Origin: Novosphingobium percolationis
Lineage (GTDB): Bacteria > Pseudomonadota > Alphaproteobacteria > Sphingomonadales > Sphingomonadaceae
Length of the DNA: 64,000 nt
Direction of reading: 5' to 3'
Assembly: GCF_020179425.1 (NCBI RefSeq)
Contig: NZ_JAILYM010000002.1
Location: 248,001 to 312,000 of the forward strand
How positions within the stretch are numbered: the stretch's first letter is position 1; the number at the start of each line of letters is the position of its first letter. Below are positions 37,008 to 45,926 of the stretch, piece after piece. The position numbers and the translations under genes are program-made. The notes beneath the pieces are model-generated. The model saw nothing but the letters and a program-made list of their open reading frames with translations, was not told where the DNA came from and searched no databases.

Positions 37008-37709
37008 ATGCGAATCGCCCATCATCCTGCCGTGCGCGCCTGCACCACGACCCTGGCGCTGGCCATGCTGCTGGCGACGGGCACGGCCGAGGCGCGACGC
37101 AAGGACAAGCCTGCGCCGCCGCCCGCGCTCGTGCCGGTCGAGTTGACGGGCACGTATCGGCTGGATGCCGGGCCGGACGTGGCCGGCACGCTGGCGATCA
37201 CCGCCGACCGTCGTTTCGAGTACCGCCTTGCCGCCGGCGCGCTCGACGAGGAGGCGTCGGGCCGGTGGGAGTTCGTGGGCGCGCGCACGTGCCTGACCAC
37301 CGAGCCCACCCCCCAGCCGCCCGCGTGGGCCGCGAAGTCGGTGGCCAAGGGGCCGACAGTGCGCGTGGTCTGGCCCAACGGCAGCGGGATCGCGGGGATC
37401 GGGGTGCGCGTCGGCTTCGGCGACGGGGGCGACACGGCCGCGCTGGCCGGAGGTTATACGCTGGAGGACGGCTGGACGCTGCCGCCCGACGAGAAGCGCC
37501 TGCCGCGCTGGATCGAACTGATCGAGCCGGTACACGACCTGACCAGCCCGCGCTTTCCCTTCGACGCGGCGCGGCGCCTGCTGGTGACGCTGGTGCCCAA
37601 CGATATGGGCAAGGTGCGCTTCGACAAGGCCTGCCTCGATCCGCAAGGCACCGCGCTGGTGCTGCACCGGGGCGAGGGCGCGATGAAGTTCTACCGCTTC
37701 GACCGCTAA
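37008..37709 (+). CDS. Exported protein of unknown function
   Basis: I do not recognise this 233-residue protein. It has a signal peptide (about 1-30: basic start, TLALAMLLATGTAEA) and a proline-rich linker (KPAPPPALVPV). A beta-rich domain follows with VELTGTYRLDAGPDVAGTLAITADRRFEYRL, a lipocalin-like opening, then GRWEFVGARTCLTTEP. It has two Cys that may form a disulfide. It lies alone between the glnK-amtB terminator and hisC. The GTY...G..L..DR.F.Y pattern suggests a small beta-barrel that binds or reports a ligand, but that is a guess. Confidence 0.72.
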   Translation: MRIAHHPAVRACTTTLALAMLLATGTAEARRKDKPAPPPALVPVELTGTYRLDAGPDVAGTLAITADRRFEYRLAAGALDEEASGRWEFVGARTCLTTEPTPQPPAWAAKSVAKGPTVRVVWPNGSGIAGIGVRVGFGDGGDTAALAGGYTLEDGWTLPPDEKRLPRWIELIEPVHDLTSPRFPFDAARRLLVTLVPNDMGKVRFDKACLDPQGTALVLHRGEGAMKFYRFDR

Positions 37710-37766
37710 GGGCGCGCGCAAGGCGGTTCCCTTGGCCGCGCCGGGGCGCTAAGGCGCGCAGCCAAG

Positions 37767-38900
37767 ATGGCAGACCAGCAGACCCCCGCTTCGACCGCTT
37801 CGGCAAATCGGCCCACGCCCAAGGACTGGATCCTGGGCATCCATGCCTATGTGCCGGGCAAGTCGAGCGGCAAGGACGGCCGCCCGCTGACCAAGCTTTC
37901 GGCCAACGAGAACCCGCTGGGGACGAGCAAGGCGGCGCTCGCCGCGCGCGCGGCGGCGCTCGATCCGTCGCGTTATCCCGATCCCGACAGCACGGACTTG
38001 CGCGCAGGCCTGGGCGCGCTGCACGGCATCGCGGCCGATCGCATCGTCATGGGCACGGGCTCGGACGAATTGCTCAACCTTGCGGCGCAGGCCTTCGCGG
38101 GCGTGGGCGACGAAGTGCTCTACGTGCGCTACGGCTTTTCGGTCTATGACATCGCCGCGCGGCGCTGCGGGGCGACGCCGGTGGTGGCGCCCGACAAGGA
38201 CTATGGCACCGATGTCGACGCGCTGCTGGCGGCGGTGACCGAGCGGACCCGCGTGGTGTTCCTCGCCAATCCGAACAACCCGACGGGCAGCTATATCGGC
38301 CGTGACGAAGTGGCGCGGCTGCACGCGGGGCTGCGGCCCGATATCCTGCTGGTGCTTGATCAGGCCTATGCCGAATATGTCGCGCCCGAACACAGCGACG
38401 GTGCGCTGGAACTGGCGGCGTCGGCCAGCAACGTGCTGGTGACGCGCACCTTCTCCAAGATCTATGGCCTTGCGGGCGAGCGCATCGGCTGGGCGACGGG
38501 CGATGCCGCGCTGGTCGACATGCTCAACCGCATTCGCGGGCCGTTCAACGTTTCGCTGACCGGGCAGGCGGCGGGGCTGGCGGCGGTGGCGGACCAAGGC
38601 TTCGTCGAGGCCAGCCGCCTGCACAACGCCGCCGAGCGCGCGCGGTTCGTCGAGGCCCTGAACGCGCTCGGCAACCACGGGCTGCGCCCGCTGCCGAGCG
38701 AGGCGAACTTCGTGCTGATCGAGTTTTCGGGCAAGCTGACCGCCGAAGCCGCCTATGAAGGGCTGATGGAGCATGGCTACATCACGCGCTGGCTGCCGGG
38801 GCAGGGGCTGCCGCAGTGCCTGAGGATCACCATCGGCACGGCGGGGCAGATGGACGAGATCGCCGCCGCGCTGCGGACTATGGCCGAAGCCGCGAAATGA
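37767..38900 (+). CDS. hisC: Histidinol-phosphate aminotransferase
   Basis: This is a PLP-dependent class I/II aminotransferase of 377 residues. The PLP lysine is in [26 protein letters not shown] lies near the N-terminus, and [10 protein letters not shown] and LDQAYAEY are the other hallmarks. It transaminates imidazole-acetol phosphate in histidine synthesis, and in alphaproteobacteria with a hisC-tyrA pair it probably also handles aromatic amino acids. The stop overlaps the start of the prephenate dehydrogenase gene (ATGA). A GCTAAGG motif ends 12 bases before the ATG. Confidence 0.93.
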   Translation: MADQQTPASTASANRPTPKDWILGIHAYVPGKSSGKDGRPLTKLSANENPLGTSKAALAARAAALDPSRYPDPDSTDLRAGLGALHGIAADRIVMGTGSDELLNLAAQAFAGVGDEVLYVRYGFSVYDIAARRCGATPVVAPDKDYGTDVDALLAAVTERTRVVFLANPNNPTGSYIGRDEVARLHAGLRPDILLVLDQAYAEYVAPEHSDGALELAASASNVLVTRTFSKIYGLAGERIGWATGDAALVDMLNRIRGPFNVSLTGQAAGLAAVADQGFVEASRLHNAAERARFVEALNALGNHGLRPLPSEANFVLIEFSGKLTAEAAYEGLMEHGYITRWLPGQGLPQCLRITIGTAGQMDEIAAALRTMAEAAK

Positions 38901-39820
38901 GCGCAACCTTTCGCCATGTGGCGGTGATCGGGCTGGGCCTGCTCGGCGGATCGGTGCTGCGCGCGGTGCAGCGCTATCTGCCCGAGGCGACGACGACCGG
39001 CTATGACGCCGATGCGAGCGTGCGGGCGCGGGCGCGCGCGATCGCGCTGGCGGGGACCGTGGCCGAAACGCCGGGCGAAGCGGTCGCCGGGGCGGACCTC
39101 GTGGTGCTGTGCGTGCCGGTGGGCGCGATGGGCGCGGCGGCACAGGCGCTGGCGTTGGACCTACCCGCCGATGCGCTGGTGACCGACGTGGGATCGAGCA
39201 AGGCCAGCGTGATGGAGCAGCTGACGGCTGCGTTGCCCAACCATGCGGTGATCCCGTCGCATCCGGTCGCGGGCACCGAGCAGAGCGGGCCGGATGCGGG
39301 CTTTGCCACGCTGTTCCACAACCGCTGGTGCATCGTCACCCCGCCCGCCGATGCGGACCTCGCACACGTCGCGGCGCTGACCGCGTTCTGGGAGGCGCTG
39401 GGGGCAAAGGTCGAAACGATGGAGGCCGAGCACCACGACCGCGTGCTGGCGGTGACCAGCCACCTGCCGCACCTGATCGCCTATACCATCGTCGGCACGG
39501 CGTCTGACCTCGAAGAAGTGACGCAGAGCGAGGTGATCAAGTATTCGGCGGGCGGCTTCCGCGACTTCACCCGCATCGCCGCGTCCGACCCGACGATGTG
39601 GCGCGACGTGTTCCTGACCAATCGCGAAGCGGTGCTGGAAATGCTCCAGCGCTTCACCGAAGACCTGACCGAATTGCAGAAGGCCATCCGCAAGCGCGAT
39701 GGCGACACGCTGTTCGATCACTTCACCCGCACCCGCGCGATCCGGCGCGGCATCATCGAAATGGGCCAGGACGACGCGCGCCCCGACTTCGGGCGAAGTG
39801 ACCACAACGGCAAGGATTGA
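38897..39820 (+). CDS. tyrA: Prephenate/arogenate dehydrogenase
   Basis: This NAD(P)-dependent oxidative decarboxylase of tyrosine synthesis has 307 residues. The Rossmann motif is [10 protein letters not shown] (about 9-18), with Asp in [19 protein letters not shown] and [18 protein letters not shown] hold the catalytic His. There is no chorismate mutase domain and no ACT domain, so it is the short monofunctional type. Coupling to hisC (ATGA) suggests a shared aromatic role: dehydrogenase then aminotransferase, or arogenate in reverse order. Confidence 0.93.
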   Translation: MSATFRHVAVIGLGLLGGSVLRAVQRYLPEATTTGYDADASVRARARAIALAGTVAETPGEAVAGADLVVLCVPVGAMGAAAQALALDLPADALVTDVGSSKASVMEQLTAALPNHAVIPSHPVAGTEQSGPDAGFATLFHNRWCIVTPPADADLAHVAALTAFWEALGAKVETMEAEHHDRVLAVTSHLPHLIAYTIVGTASDLEEVTQSEVIKYSAGGFRDFTRIAASDPTMWRDVFLTNREAVLEMLQRFTEDLTELQKAIRKRDGDTLFDHFTRTRAIRRGIIEMGQDDARPDFGRSDHNGKD

Positions 39821-39837
39821 CGTTCAGGGGTTGAAGG

Positions 39838-41106
39838 TCAGATCACCAGGAACAGGATCGCCACCGCCGCCATCACCGCGGTGGAGAGCCAGCCACCGAA
39901 GGCCAGCCCGCGCGAAATCGCCATTTCGCCCATGACCGCCTTGTTGCGGGCGATCAGCATCGTCACGAACATCAGCGGTGGGGCGAGCAGGCCGTTGAGA
40001 ACCGCCGACCAGTACAGCGCCTTCATCGGGTTGATCGCCAGGAAGTTCATCGCCACCCCGGCGAGCGTCGCCAGCGCGATCACCGCGTAGAACGCCTTGG
40101 CCTCGCGCGGGCGGCGGGCCAGCCCTTCGCGCCAGCCGAACGTTTCGGCCACGGCATAAGCGGCAGAGCCTGCCAGCACCGGCACGGCCAGCAGGCCCGT
40201 GCTGATGATGCCGATCGCGAACAGCACGAAGGCAAGGTCGCCCGCCAGCGGCCGCAGCGCGCTGGCGGCTTCGACCGCGCTGTCGATCTGGGTGATGCCC
40301 GCCTTGTGCAGCGTTGCTGCGGTGGCGATGACGATGACGATCGCGGTCAGGTTGGAAAAGCCCATGCCGACCAGCGTATCGGTACGAATGCGCTTGAGTT
40401 CCGGTCCGGCGGTGCGCGGCGATACGCAGAGCGGCTTGACGTGGCGGCGGTGCTGCTCCTCCACCTCCTGCGCAGATTGCCAGAAGAACAGGTACGGGCT
40501 GATCGTCGTGCCGAGCACCGCGACCAGCGCCATGACGTGGTCGCTGTCGAACCGGAAATGCGGCACGATAGTGCCGTGGATCGCGGCGGGCCAGTCGACC
40601 CCGGCCAGCACCACCACCGCGAAGTAGGAGAACAGCGACAGCGTGGCCCACTTGAGCACGGCGGCATAGCGCTGGTAGGAGACGAACACTTCAAGGATGA
40701 TGCTGGCGATGCCGAAGGCGATCGTCGCGGGCAGGACCGGGCCGGGCACGATCAGGGCAAAGGCCGCGCCCATGGCGCCGAGGTCCGCGCCGAGATTGAA
40801 CACGTTGGCGATGAGCAGCAGCACCACCACCGCGCGCAGCAGCGAACGGGGATAGTGCTCCTTGAGGTTCTGCGCGATGCCCAGGCCCGTGCTGGCGCCG
40901 ACGCGGGCGCAGATCTCCTGGATGGCGACCATCAGCGGATAGCTGAACAGCAGCGCCCAGGGCAGCGCATAGCCGAACTGCGCGCCGACCTGGCTGTAGG
41001 TGCCGATCCCCGAAGGATCATCGTCGGCCGCGCCGGTGACGAGGCCGGGGCCGAGCACTTCGAGCGGGTTGCGACGCGTGTCGTCGGCGGGCTGGTCCTC
41101 AGGCAT
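39838..41106 (-). CDS. Nramp-family divalent metal transporter, divergent metal site
   Basis: The protein has 422 residues and about eleven membrane helices. It belongs to the Nramp/SLC11 superfamily, which imports Mn, Fe or related ions with protons. Both metal-site helices differ from the canonical form. Helix 1 has DDDPSGIGTYSQ (residues 28-39) in place of the DPGN motif, and helix 6 has TTISPYLFFWQ (201-210) in place of the Met-Pro-His motif. Loss of the helix-6 Met is a feature of the Nramp-related Mg or Al carriers, so the ion may not be Mn or Fe. It overlaps the plsC-like gene upstream by eight bases. Confidence 0.85.
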   Translation of the reverse strand: MPEDQPADDTRRNPLEVLGPGLVTGAADDDPSGIGTYSQVGAQFGYALPWALLFSYPLMVAIQEICARVGASTGLGIAQNLKEHYPRSLLRAVVVLLLIANVFNLGADLGAMGAAFALIVPGPVLPATIAFGIASIILEVFVSYQRYAAVLKWATLSLFSYFAVVVLAGVDWPAAIHGTIVPHFRFDSDHVMALVAVLGTTISPYLFFWQSAQEVEEQHRRHVKPLCVSPRTAGPELKRIRTDTLVGMGFSNLTAIVIVIATAATLHKAGITQIDSAVEAASALRPLAGDLAFVLFAIGIISTGLLAVPVLAGSAAYAVAETFGWREGLARRPREAKAFYAVIALATLAGVAMNFLAINPMKALYWSAVLNGLLAPPLMFVTMLIARNKAVMGEMAISRGLAFGGWLSTAVMAAVAILFLVI

Positions 41107-41818
41107 CGGGCGTCGGGTTCAGCGCGTTGATCGCGGCATGGACGCGCGCCTCGATCTCCTCGCGCGGCAGGCCGGGTGGAATCTCTGCACCGAAGCGATA
41201 GCGGATCGTGCCGCTGCGCTTCCACAGGCGGTGGTACAGCGGGCCGCTGTCGACCGCGACCGGGATCACCGGCAGGCCCAGCAGCTTGTAGATCCCGGCA
41301 AAGCCCGATTGCAGCGGGCGCTGCGTACCGTGGGGAACGCGGGTGCCTTCGGGGAAGATCACCAGCGGGCGCCCGTCGGCGATGCGATGGCGCGCTTCGC
41401 TGATCATGGCGCGCAGCGCCTTGGCCCCGGCCTCGCGCTCCACCCCGATCAGGCCGTAGCGCGCTCCGGTCGAACCCCACAGGGGGATGCGCAGCAGTTC
41501 GGCCTTGGCGAAGACCACGGGCAGGGTGAACTGGCGCGGCATGTCGATCGCTTCGAAGAAGGATTCGTGCTTGATCGCATAGAGCACGCCGCTGCGCGGT
41601 TCGTAGCCTTCGACATCGAGCCGGATGCCGAGCAGGTGCCGCGCGCACCCGCGATGCCATGCGGCCCAGGCGCGGACGATCTTGCGGAACAGCACGAGCG
41701 AGAACGACGCCGTCGCGGTCGACGCGAGCACCAGCGGCACCGAGCCGAGGTAGAACACCAGATAGAAGGCGATGGTGCGCGCGATGTCGGCCGGGCGGGC
41801 CGCGGAGGATTCGGTCAT
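41099..41818 (-). CDS. plsC: 1-acyl-sn-glycerol-3-phosphate acyltransferase
   Basis: This membrane enzyme makes phosphatidic acid by acylating lysophosphatidate. The protein has 239 residues. An N-terminal hydrophobic region (about 13-45) anchors it. Motif I is KHESFFEAID (His84), where the usual HX4D reads HX4E, a variant found in this group. Motif III is FPEGTRVPHG. The stop lies inside the start of the Nramp-type gene, and ten bases separate it from the YdcF gene upstream, so it is part of a ftsE-ftsX-ydcF-plsC-nramp run. Confidence 0.9.
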   Translation of the reverse strand: MTESSAARPADIARTIAFYLVFYLGSVPLVLASTATASFSLVLFRKIVRAWAAWHRGCARHLLGIRLDVEGYEPRSGVLYAIKHESFFEAIDMPRQFTLPVVFAKAELLRIPLWGSTGARYGLIGVEREAGAKALRAMISEARHRIADGRPLVIFPEGTRVPHGTQRPLQSGFAGIYKLLGLPVIPVAVDSGPLYHRLWKRSGTIRYRFGAEIPPGLPREEIEARVHAAINALNPTPDA

Positions 41819-41828
41819 GGCGCGGGTC

Positions 41829-42386
41829 CTACCAGCCTGCGGCCCAGACGACCACGCGCGCGAGCAGCTTGTTGTATTCGATGAAAAGGATCTTCAGGCT
41901 GGGGCGCGAGCGCACCGCATCTTCCACGATGACGAGGCCCTTCGGCCCGGCCAGCGCCAGATCGAACGCGGCGCGGCGCATGTGCCAGTCGGTGGTGACG
42001 AGGCGGACCGAGCCGATGTTCTGCGCCGCGATCCAGCGCGCGGCTTCCTGCGCGTTCGAGCGGGTATCGACGCTTTCATAACCGAGCGTCACGCAGCAGG
42101 CGAGCAGGCGGGCCGGAACGTCGTATTCGGCGGCGAACTCGCGCGGGCGCACTTCGGTATCGACGCCCGCGACCAGCAGTTTCTTCGCCAGCCCCTTGTC
42201 CAGCACCGCGATGGCGCGCGGGATGCGTCCGCCGCCGCCGGTCAGCGCCACGACGCCATCGGTGCGCACGTCGCCCGCAGGCTGGGGCAGCGCGATCGCG
42301 AACCACAGGAATCCCAGCGCCCACAGCAGGAGCACGGCCGAAAGCAGGCGGCGGAAAAGGCCGGGGGGCTTGCGCATACGGGCCAT
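41829..42386 (-). CDS. YdcF/ElyC-type DUF218 protein
   Basis: The protein has 185 residues. A membrane anchor at about 12-33 is followed by a periplasmic DUF218 domain with DGVVALTGGGGRIPRAIAVL, LLVAGVDTEV, DTRSNAQEAARWI and VTTDWHMRRAAFDLA. This is the family pattern of YdcF/SanA/ElyC, linked to envelope integrity and the undecaprenyl-phosphate pathway. The nucleotide or lipid ligand is unknown. It follows ftsX by two bases. The combination with ftsEX and plsC suggests an envelope-growth operon. Confidence 0.87.
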   Translation of the reverse strand: MARMRKPPGLFRRLLSAVLLLWALGFLWFAIALPQPAGDVRTDGVVALTGGGGRIPRAIAVLDKGLAKKLLVAGVDTEVRPREFAAEYDVPARLLACCVTLGYESVDTRSNAQEAARWIAAQNIGSVRLVTTDWHMRRAAFDLALAGPKGLVIVEDAVRSRPSLKILFIEYNKLLARVVVWAAGW

Positions 42387-42388
42387 CC

Positions 42389-43318
42389 CTACAGCATCTG
42401 CCGCAGCGCTGCGAGCACCGTCAGGCGCGCGGTCAGCACCGCCAGGACCACGCCGAGCATGGGGATCGCGGCCAGCGCCAGCCAGTCGGTCCAGCCGAGC
42501 ATGGCAGGGCCCGCCAATCCCGAGCCGAGGGGGGCGAAGGCCCGGCCCAGCGCAAGCAGCACGCCGACCCCCGCAACGAGGCCCGCCAGCCCGCCGACCG
42601 CGCCGTCGACCGCCATGCCGCGCTGGAACACGCGCGCGATCTGGCGGTCGGTGCCGCCGAGCATGTGGACGATCTCGATCGTTTCGCGGTGGTTGCCCAG
42701 TGCATTGCGCGAAGCGAGCAGCACGCTGGCGACGGTGGCGAAGGCCAGCGTGGCGATGAGCCCGCCTGCCAGCCATTGCAGCGCGCCGATCGCGCCGAAC
42801 ACCGGGGCGAGCCAGCTGGCCTGGGCATCGATCCGCGCTGCGGGCGCGACCGGCACGATGCGGGCGCGCAGCGCGGCGATGCGATCGGGCGTGGCGGGCG
42901 CGGACAGGCGCACGTCGATGAGCGCTGGGATGGGCAGCGCTTCGACATCGTCGCCGGGGCGCGTGCCGAGCCACGGAGCGAGGAGGTCCTCGAGCTGGCC
43001 CTGCGGCACGCGGCGTACCGTGGCAAGGCCGGGCGCGGCCTTCAGCGCGGCGAGCGCGGCAGCGGCCTGGCGGTCGCGTTCGACGGGCGCGGCGGTGACG
43101 ATCTGCACGGTGACGCCGCCTTCGAGATCGGCGCTGGCGGCGCGCGCGGCCTTGCGCAGCGCAAGACCGCTGCCCGCCGCGATCACGGTCAGCGCGATCA
43201 TGATGGCGATCACCCAGGGCATGGGGCCGGAAAGGTGGCCCTGCGGCAGCAGGCGCGCATCGCCGGGATCGCGCCGGAAGGGCAGGGGGATCGACAGGGA
43301 ACGGCCGAACAGCGTCAT
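42389..43318 (-). CDS. ftsX: Cell division protein FtsX
   Basis: This 309-residue inner-membrane partner of FtsE in the divisome ABC system relays ATP hydrolysis to periplasmic peptidoglycan hydrolases or their activators. Helix 1 is at about 35-55 (PWVIAIMIALTVIAAGSGLAL). An extracytoplasmic domain (about 56-175) follows, and then three C-terminal helices with ETIEIVHMLGGTDRQIARVF, the coupling segment typical of FtsX. The ATG overlaps the ftsE stop (ATGA). Confidence 0.93.
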   Translation of the reverse strand: MTLFGRSLSIPLPFRRDPGDARLLPQGHLSGPMPWVIAIMIALTVIAAGSGLALRKAARAASADLEGGVTVQIVTAAPVERDRQAAAALAALKAAPGLATVRRVPQGQLEDLLAPWLGTRPGDDVEALPIPALIDVRLSAPATPDRIAALRARIVPVAPAARIDAQASWLAPVFGAIGALQWLAGGLIATLAFATVASVLLASRNALGNHRETIEIVHMLGGTDRQIARVFQRGMAVDGAVGGLAGLVAGVGVLLALGRAFAPLGSGLAGPAMLGWTDWLALAAIPMLGVVLAVLTARLTVLAALRQML

Positions 43319-44052
43319 GGCGCGGCCAACTCTGTCGACGCATCGCGGCGCGGGGGATAGCGCAGCGCGCCGGTCGGATCGGCCAGCCGTCCCTTGTCGA
43401 GCCGCATCAGCAGGCTGCCTTCGACCTTGCCGATCAGGTGCACGTCGTGCGTGGCGACGACCACGGTGGTGCCCAGCCGGTTCAGGCTTTCGAACAGGCG
43501 CATCAGTTTCATCGCCATGTCGGGATCGACGTTGCCGGTGGGCTCGTCGGCCACCAGCATGTCGGGCCGGGCGATCACCGCGCGGGCGATGGCGACGCGC
43601 TGCTGCTCTCCGCCCGACAGCGTAGCGGGCCGCGCGTGCTGGCGATCGCCCAGGCCCACCCAATCGAGCATGTCGGCGACGGGCCGGGCGATCTCGCGCT
43701 CGCTGACGCCCGCCACGCGCAAGGGCAGGGCCACGTTGTCGAACGCGGAAAGGTGGGGGACGAGGCGGAAGTCCTGGAAGACCACGCCGATGCGGCGGCG
43801 AAAGCCGGGCAGGCGTTCGCGCGGGAGGGTGATGGCGTCGGTGCCGAACATGCGGATCAGCCCGCGCGAAGGGCGCTGCGCGAGGTAGAGCAGGCGCAGC
43901 AGGCTGCTCTTGCCCGCGCCGCTCGCGCCGGTCAGGAAATAGAAGCAGCCCGGATAGAGCGTGAACGAGATGTCGGTCAGCACTTCCTTGTCCGCGCCGT
44001 AACGCAGTCCGACATTGTCGAAATGGACGATTTCGGCATCGGGCTTGGTCAT
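43315..44052 (-). CDS. ftsE: Cell division ATP-binding protein FtsE
   Basis: This ABC-type ATPase that energises FtsX has 245 residues. Walker A is GASGAGKSS (residues 42-50), the Q-loop is [16 protein letters not shown], the signature is [14 protein letters not shown], and Walker B is [12 protein letters not shown]. FtsE hallmarks are FDNVGLRYG near the start and the strong DEPTGNVD. It begins the ftsE-ftsX-ydcF-plsC-nramp run on the minus strand, divergent from a zinc-ribbon gene. Confidence 0.95.
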   Translation of the reverse strand: MTKPDAEIVHFDNVGLRYGADKEVLTDISFTLYPGCFYFLTGASGAGKSSLLRLLYLAQRPSRGLIRMFGTDAITLPRERLPGFRRRIGVVFQDFRLVPHLSAFDNVALPLRVAGVSEREIARPVADMLDWVGLGDRQHARPATLSGGEQQRVAIARAVIARPDMLVADEPTGNVDPDMAMKLMRLFESLNRLGTTVVVATHDVHLIGKVEGSLLMRLDKGRLADPTGALRYPPRRDASTELAAP

Positions 44053-44256
44053 GATGCTGCGGCGGACCTCTGTGGCCTTGCTGCGCCGGACCCTCCGGCG
44101 GCGCGATGCCTGTGAATTGCGTGGGCCTTCTATATCGAGCGGCTGTCGATTGCGTGGCTATAGGCGTCAATCCATGTGGAAAAAAGGCTGGGGACGCATT
44201 TTGCGGGGGGTCGGGCTATTGTTTCGCCCCTGTGCGCCATGCTTAGACCATCGGTC

Positions 44257-45051
44257 ATGATCATTGCCTGTCCCGCCTGCTCGACGCGCTATGTCATTCC
44301 CGACAGCGCGATCGGTGTGGAAGGCCGCACCGTCCGCTGCGCCAAGTGCCGCCACAGCTGGTTCCAGCAAGGGCCGGACCTGCCCGAGCGGGAAGAAGCG
44401 CAGGTCGCGCCGCCGCCGGTCGCTGCCGCGCCTGCGCCCGAGCCTAGCCCGGAATCGCCCGTCGCGTCGCCCACACCGGTAGCACCCGTCGCCGTCGCGC
44501 CGGCGGAAGAGCCGCTGCCGCCCGCGCCCAGCGTGCCGCGCAAGTACGGTTTTGCCGATGAAGCGGCAGACGCGTTCGAGGACGCTCCGTCGAGCTTCGA
44601 GCATGAGCCGCCGTTCCGCCCGCGTCGCAACATGGCGAAGCTGTGGACGGCCGCCGCGCTCGCCTTTGCATTGCTGGTGGCGGCGCTGATCGGCGCGGTC
44701 GCCTGGTTCGGGATGCCCGACTGGCTGCCGGTGGCGCGCCCCACCTTCGGCCCGGCGCAGACCGAGCTGGAACTGTCCTTCCCGGCCGAGCGGCAGGATC
44801 GCCGCACCCTGCCCAACGGCACCGAATATTTCGGCGCGAGCGGCACCGTCACGAATGTCGGCAAGGACGTGCGCGACGTGCCGCCGATCCTGATCGTGCT
44901 GCGCGATGCCAAGGACCGCGTGGTCTACACCTGGGACGTGACGCCGCCCAAGGCGAGCCTGAAGCCCGGCGAGAGCGTGACGATCAACGAAGCGGTCACC
45001 GACGTGCCGAAGAGCGCCAAAGTCGCGGAAATCGGCTGGAAGCCGGAGTAG
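44257..45051 (+). CDS. MJ0042-type zinc-ribbon membrane protein
   Basis: The protein has 264 residues from the ATG that begins MIIACPAC, as is usual in the family; an ATG six codons upstream is possible. An N-terminal zinc ribbon (CPAC and CAKC, Cys5/8/28/31) is followed by a Pro/Ala-rich linker (about 45-110). One membrane helix (about 128-150) and a C-terminal periplasmic domain with a FxxP-like ASGTVTNVGKDVRDVPPILIVL, a DUF3426-like immunoglobulin fold, complete it. Such proteins are conserved next to ftsE in sphingomonads. The function is unknown, but the context suggests a division or envelope role. Confidence 0.82.
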   Translation: MIIACPACSTRYVIPDSAIGVEGRTVRCAKCRHSWFQQGPDLPEREEAQVAPPPVAAAPAPEPSPESPVASPTPVAPVAVAPAEEPLPPAPSVPRKYGFADEAADAFEDAPSSFEHEPPFRPRRNMAKLWTAAALAFALLVAALIGAVAWFGMPDWLPVARPTFGPAQTELELSFPAERQDRRTLPNGTEYFGASGTVTNVGKDVRDVPPILIVLRDAKDRVVYTWDVTPPKASLKPGESVTINEAVTDVPKSAKVAEIGWKPE

Positions 45052-45094
45052 GCACAGCGCCACGCGCAGGGGTTGTGAAAAAATCCTGCAATGG

Positions 45095-45123
45095 TTGTTG
45101 CGCCCCTTCGAGTCGTTTGCTAG
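45095..45123 (+). promoter_or_regulatory. Candidate promoter of tRNA-Leu
   Basis: TTGTTG (45095-45100) and TGCTAG (45118-45123) are spaced 17 bp apart, 70 bp upstream of tRNA-Leu. The -10-like TTGCTAGGGG resembles motifs before prs, prfC and hisC. The spacer and -10 region can also pair as an 8-bp hairpin (GCGCCCCT/AGGGGCGC, 45100-45129). Confidence 0.35.
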
Positions 45124-45192
45124 GGGCGCGCTCCTACCCCGACGGGGCGCCTGCTTCCGGCCTTGCCGAAGCCCTGGCACTCTGACGATTAT

Positions 45193-45279
45193 GCGGTCGT
45201 GGCGGAATTGGTAGACGCGCAACGTTGAGGTCGTTGTGGGCGAAAGCCCGTGGAAGTTCGAGTCTTCTCGACCGCACCA
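45193..45279 (+). tRNA. tRNA-Leu (anticodon GAG)
   Basis: An 87-nt class II tRNA including an encoded CCA. The acceptor stem is GCGGTCG/CGACCGC with discriminator A. The anticodon stem is CAACG/CGTTG around TTGAGGT, so the anticodon is GAG, reading CUC and CUU. A long variable arm (TGGGCGAAAGCCCG) marks a leucine/serine-type tRNA, and GGTAGACGC in the D arm fits leucine. Confidence 0.97.
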
Positions 45280-45333
45280 GTCAGTTCAATCGAAAATGTG
45301 ATCGACGCCTTCGGGCGCCCCCGTGCTTGCGGT

Positions 45334-45795
45334 TCATGCGTGGGGCAGGGGCAGGGCGGTGGTCTGCTTGATCCGGTCCAGCACCACGCTGGAGCGCACG
45401 CTGGCGACATCGCCGTGGCCCAGCAGCTGTTCGTTCATCAGCCGCGAATAGGCGCGCAGGTCGTGCGCGACGATGCGCAGCAGATAGTCGGAATCGCCCG
45501 TCGTCGCGCAGCAATCGAGCACTTCTTCGAGCGAGGATATCCGCTCGTGAAAGGCGCGCACCACTTCGGGTGCGTAGCTCGCCATGGCCACTGCGACGAA
45601 GGCTTCCACCTGCAGCCCCAGGGCCTGTTCATCGAGCAGGGCGACCTGCCCGCGGATCACGCCATCGGCCTGCAACCGCGCGATGCGGCGCGAAACCTGC
45701 GAGGCGGACAGACCGACCACCTCGGCCAGATCGGCGTGCGAGCGACCGGAATCGCTCTGTAGCTGCGCCAAAATCCTGCGGTCCATGTCGTCCAT
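45334..45795 (-). CDS. Lrp/AsnC-family transcriptional regulator
   Basis: The protein has 153 residues: an N-terminal helix-turn-helix (DLAEVVGLSASQVSRRIARLQADG, about 23-46) and a C-terminal RAM/Lrp ligand domain (about 65-145) with VEAFVAVAM and CCATTGDSDYLLRIVAHDL. It is divergent from hppD, 131 bp away, the classic layout of a tyrosine- or phenylalanine-responsive activator of that operon. TGCGTCA occurs twice just outside its start codon (about 45796-45812) and may be part of its binding site. Confidence 0.9.
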   Translation of the reverse strand: MDDMDRRILAQLQSDSGRSHADLAEVVGLSASQVSRRIARLQADGVIRGQVALLDEQALGLQVEAFVAVAMASYAPEVVRAFHERISSLEEVLDCCATTGDSDYLLRIVAHDLRAYSRLMNEQLLGHGDVASVRSSVVLDRIKQTTALPLPHA

Positions 45796-45926
45796 GCGTC
45801 ACTCGTGCGTCAATTGAGGGATGGGTGCGCCATGTGCGCGCCTGATGGTCCATTCAATGCTCACAATGCGCGGACGGCGCAAGCGCTTCGTGGTAGGATC
45901 GGCGAGCAAGAACAATGGAGAGAGGC

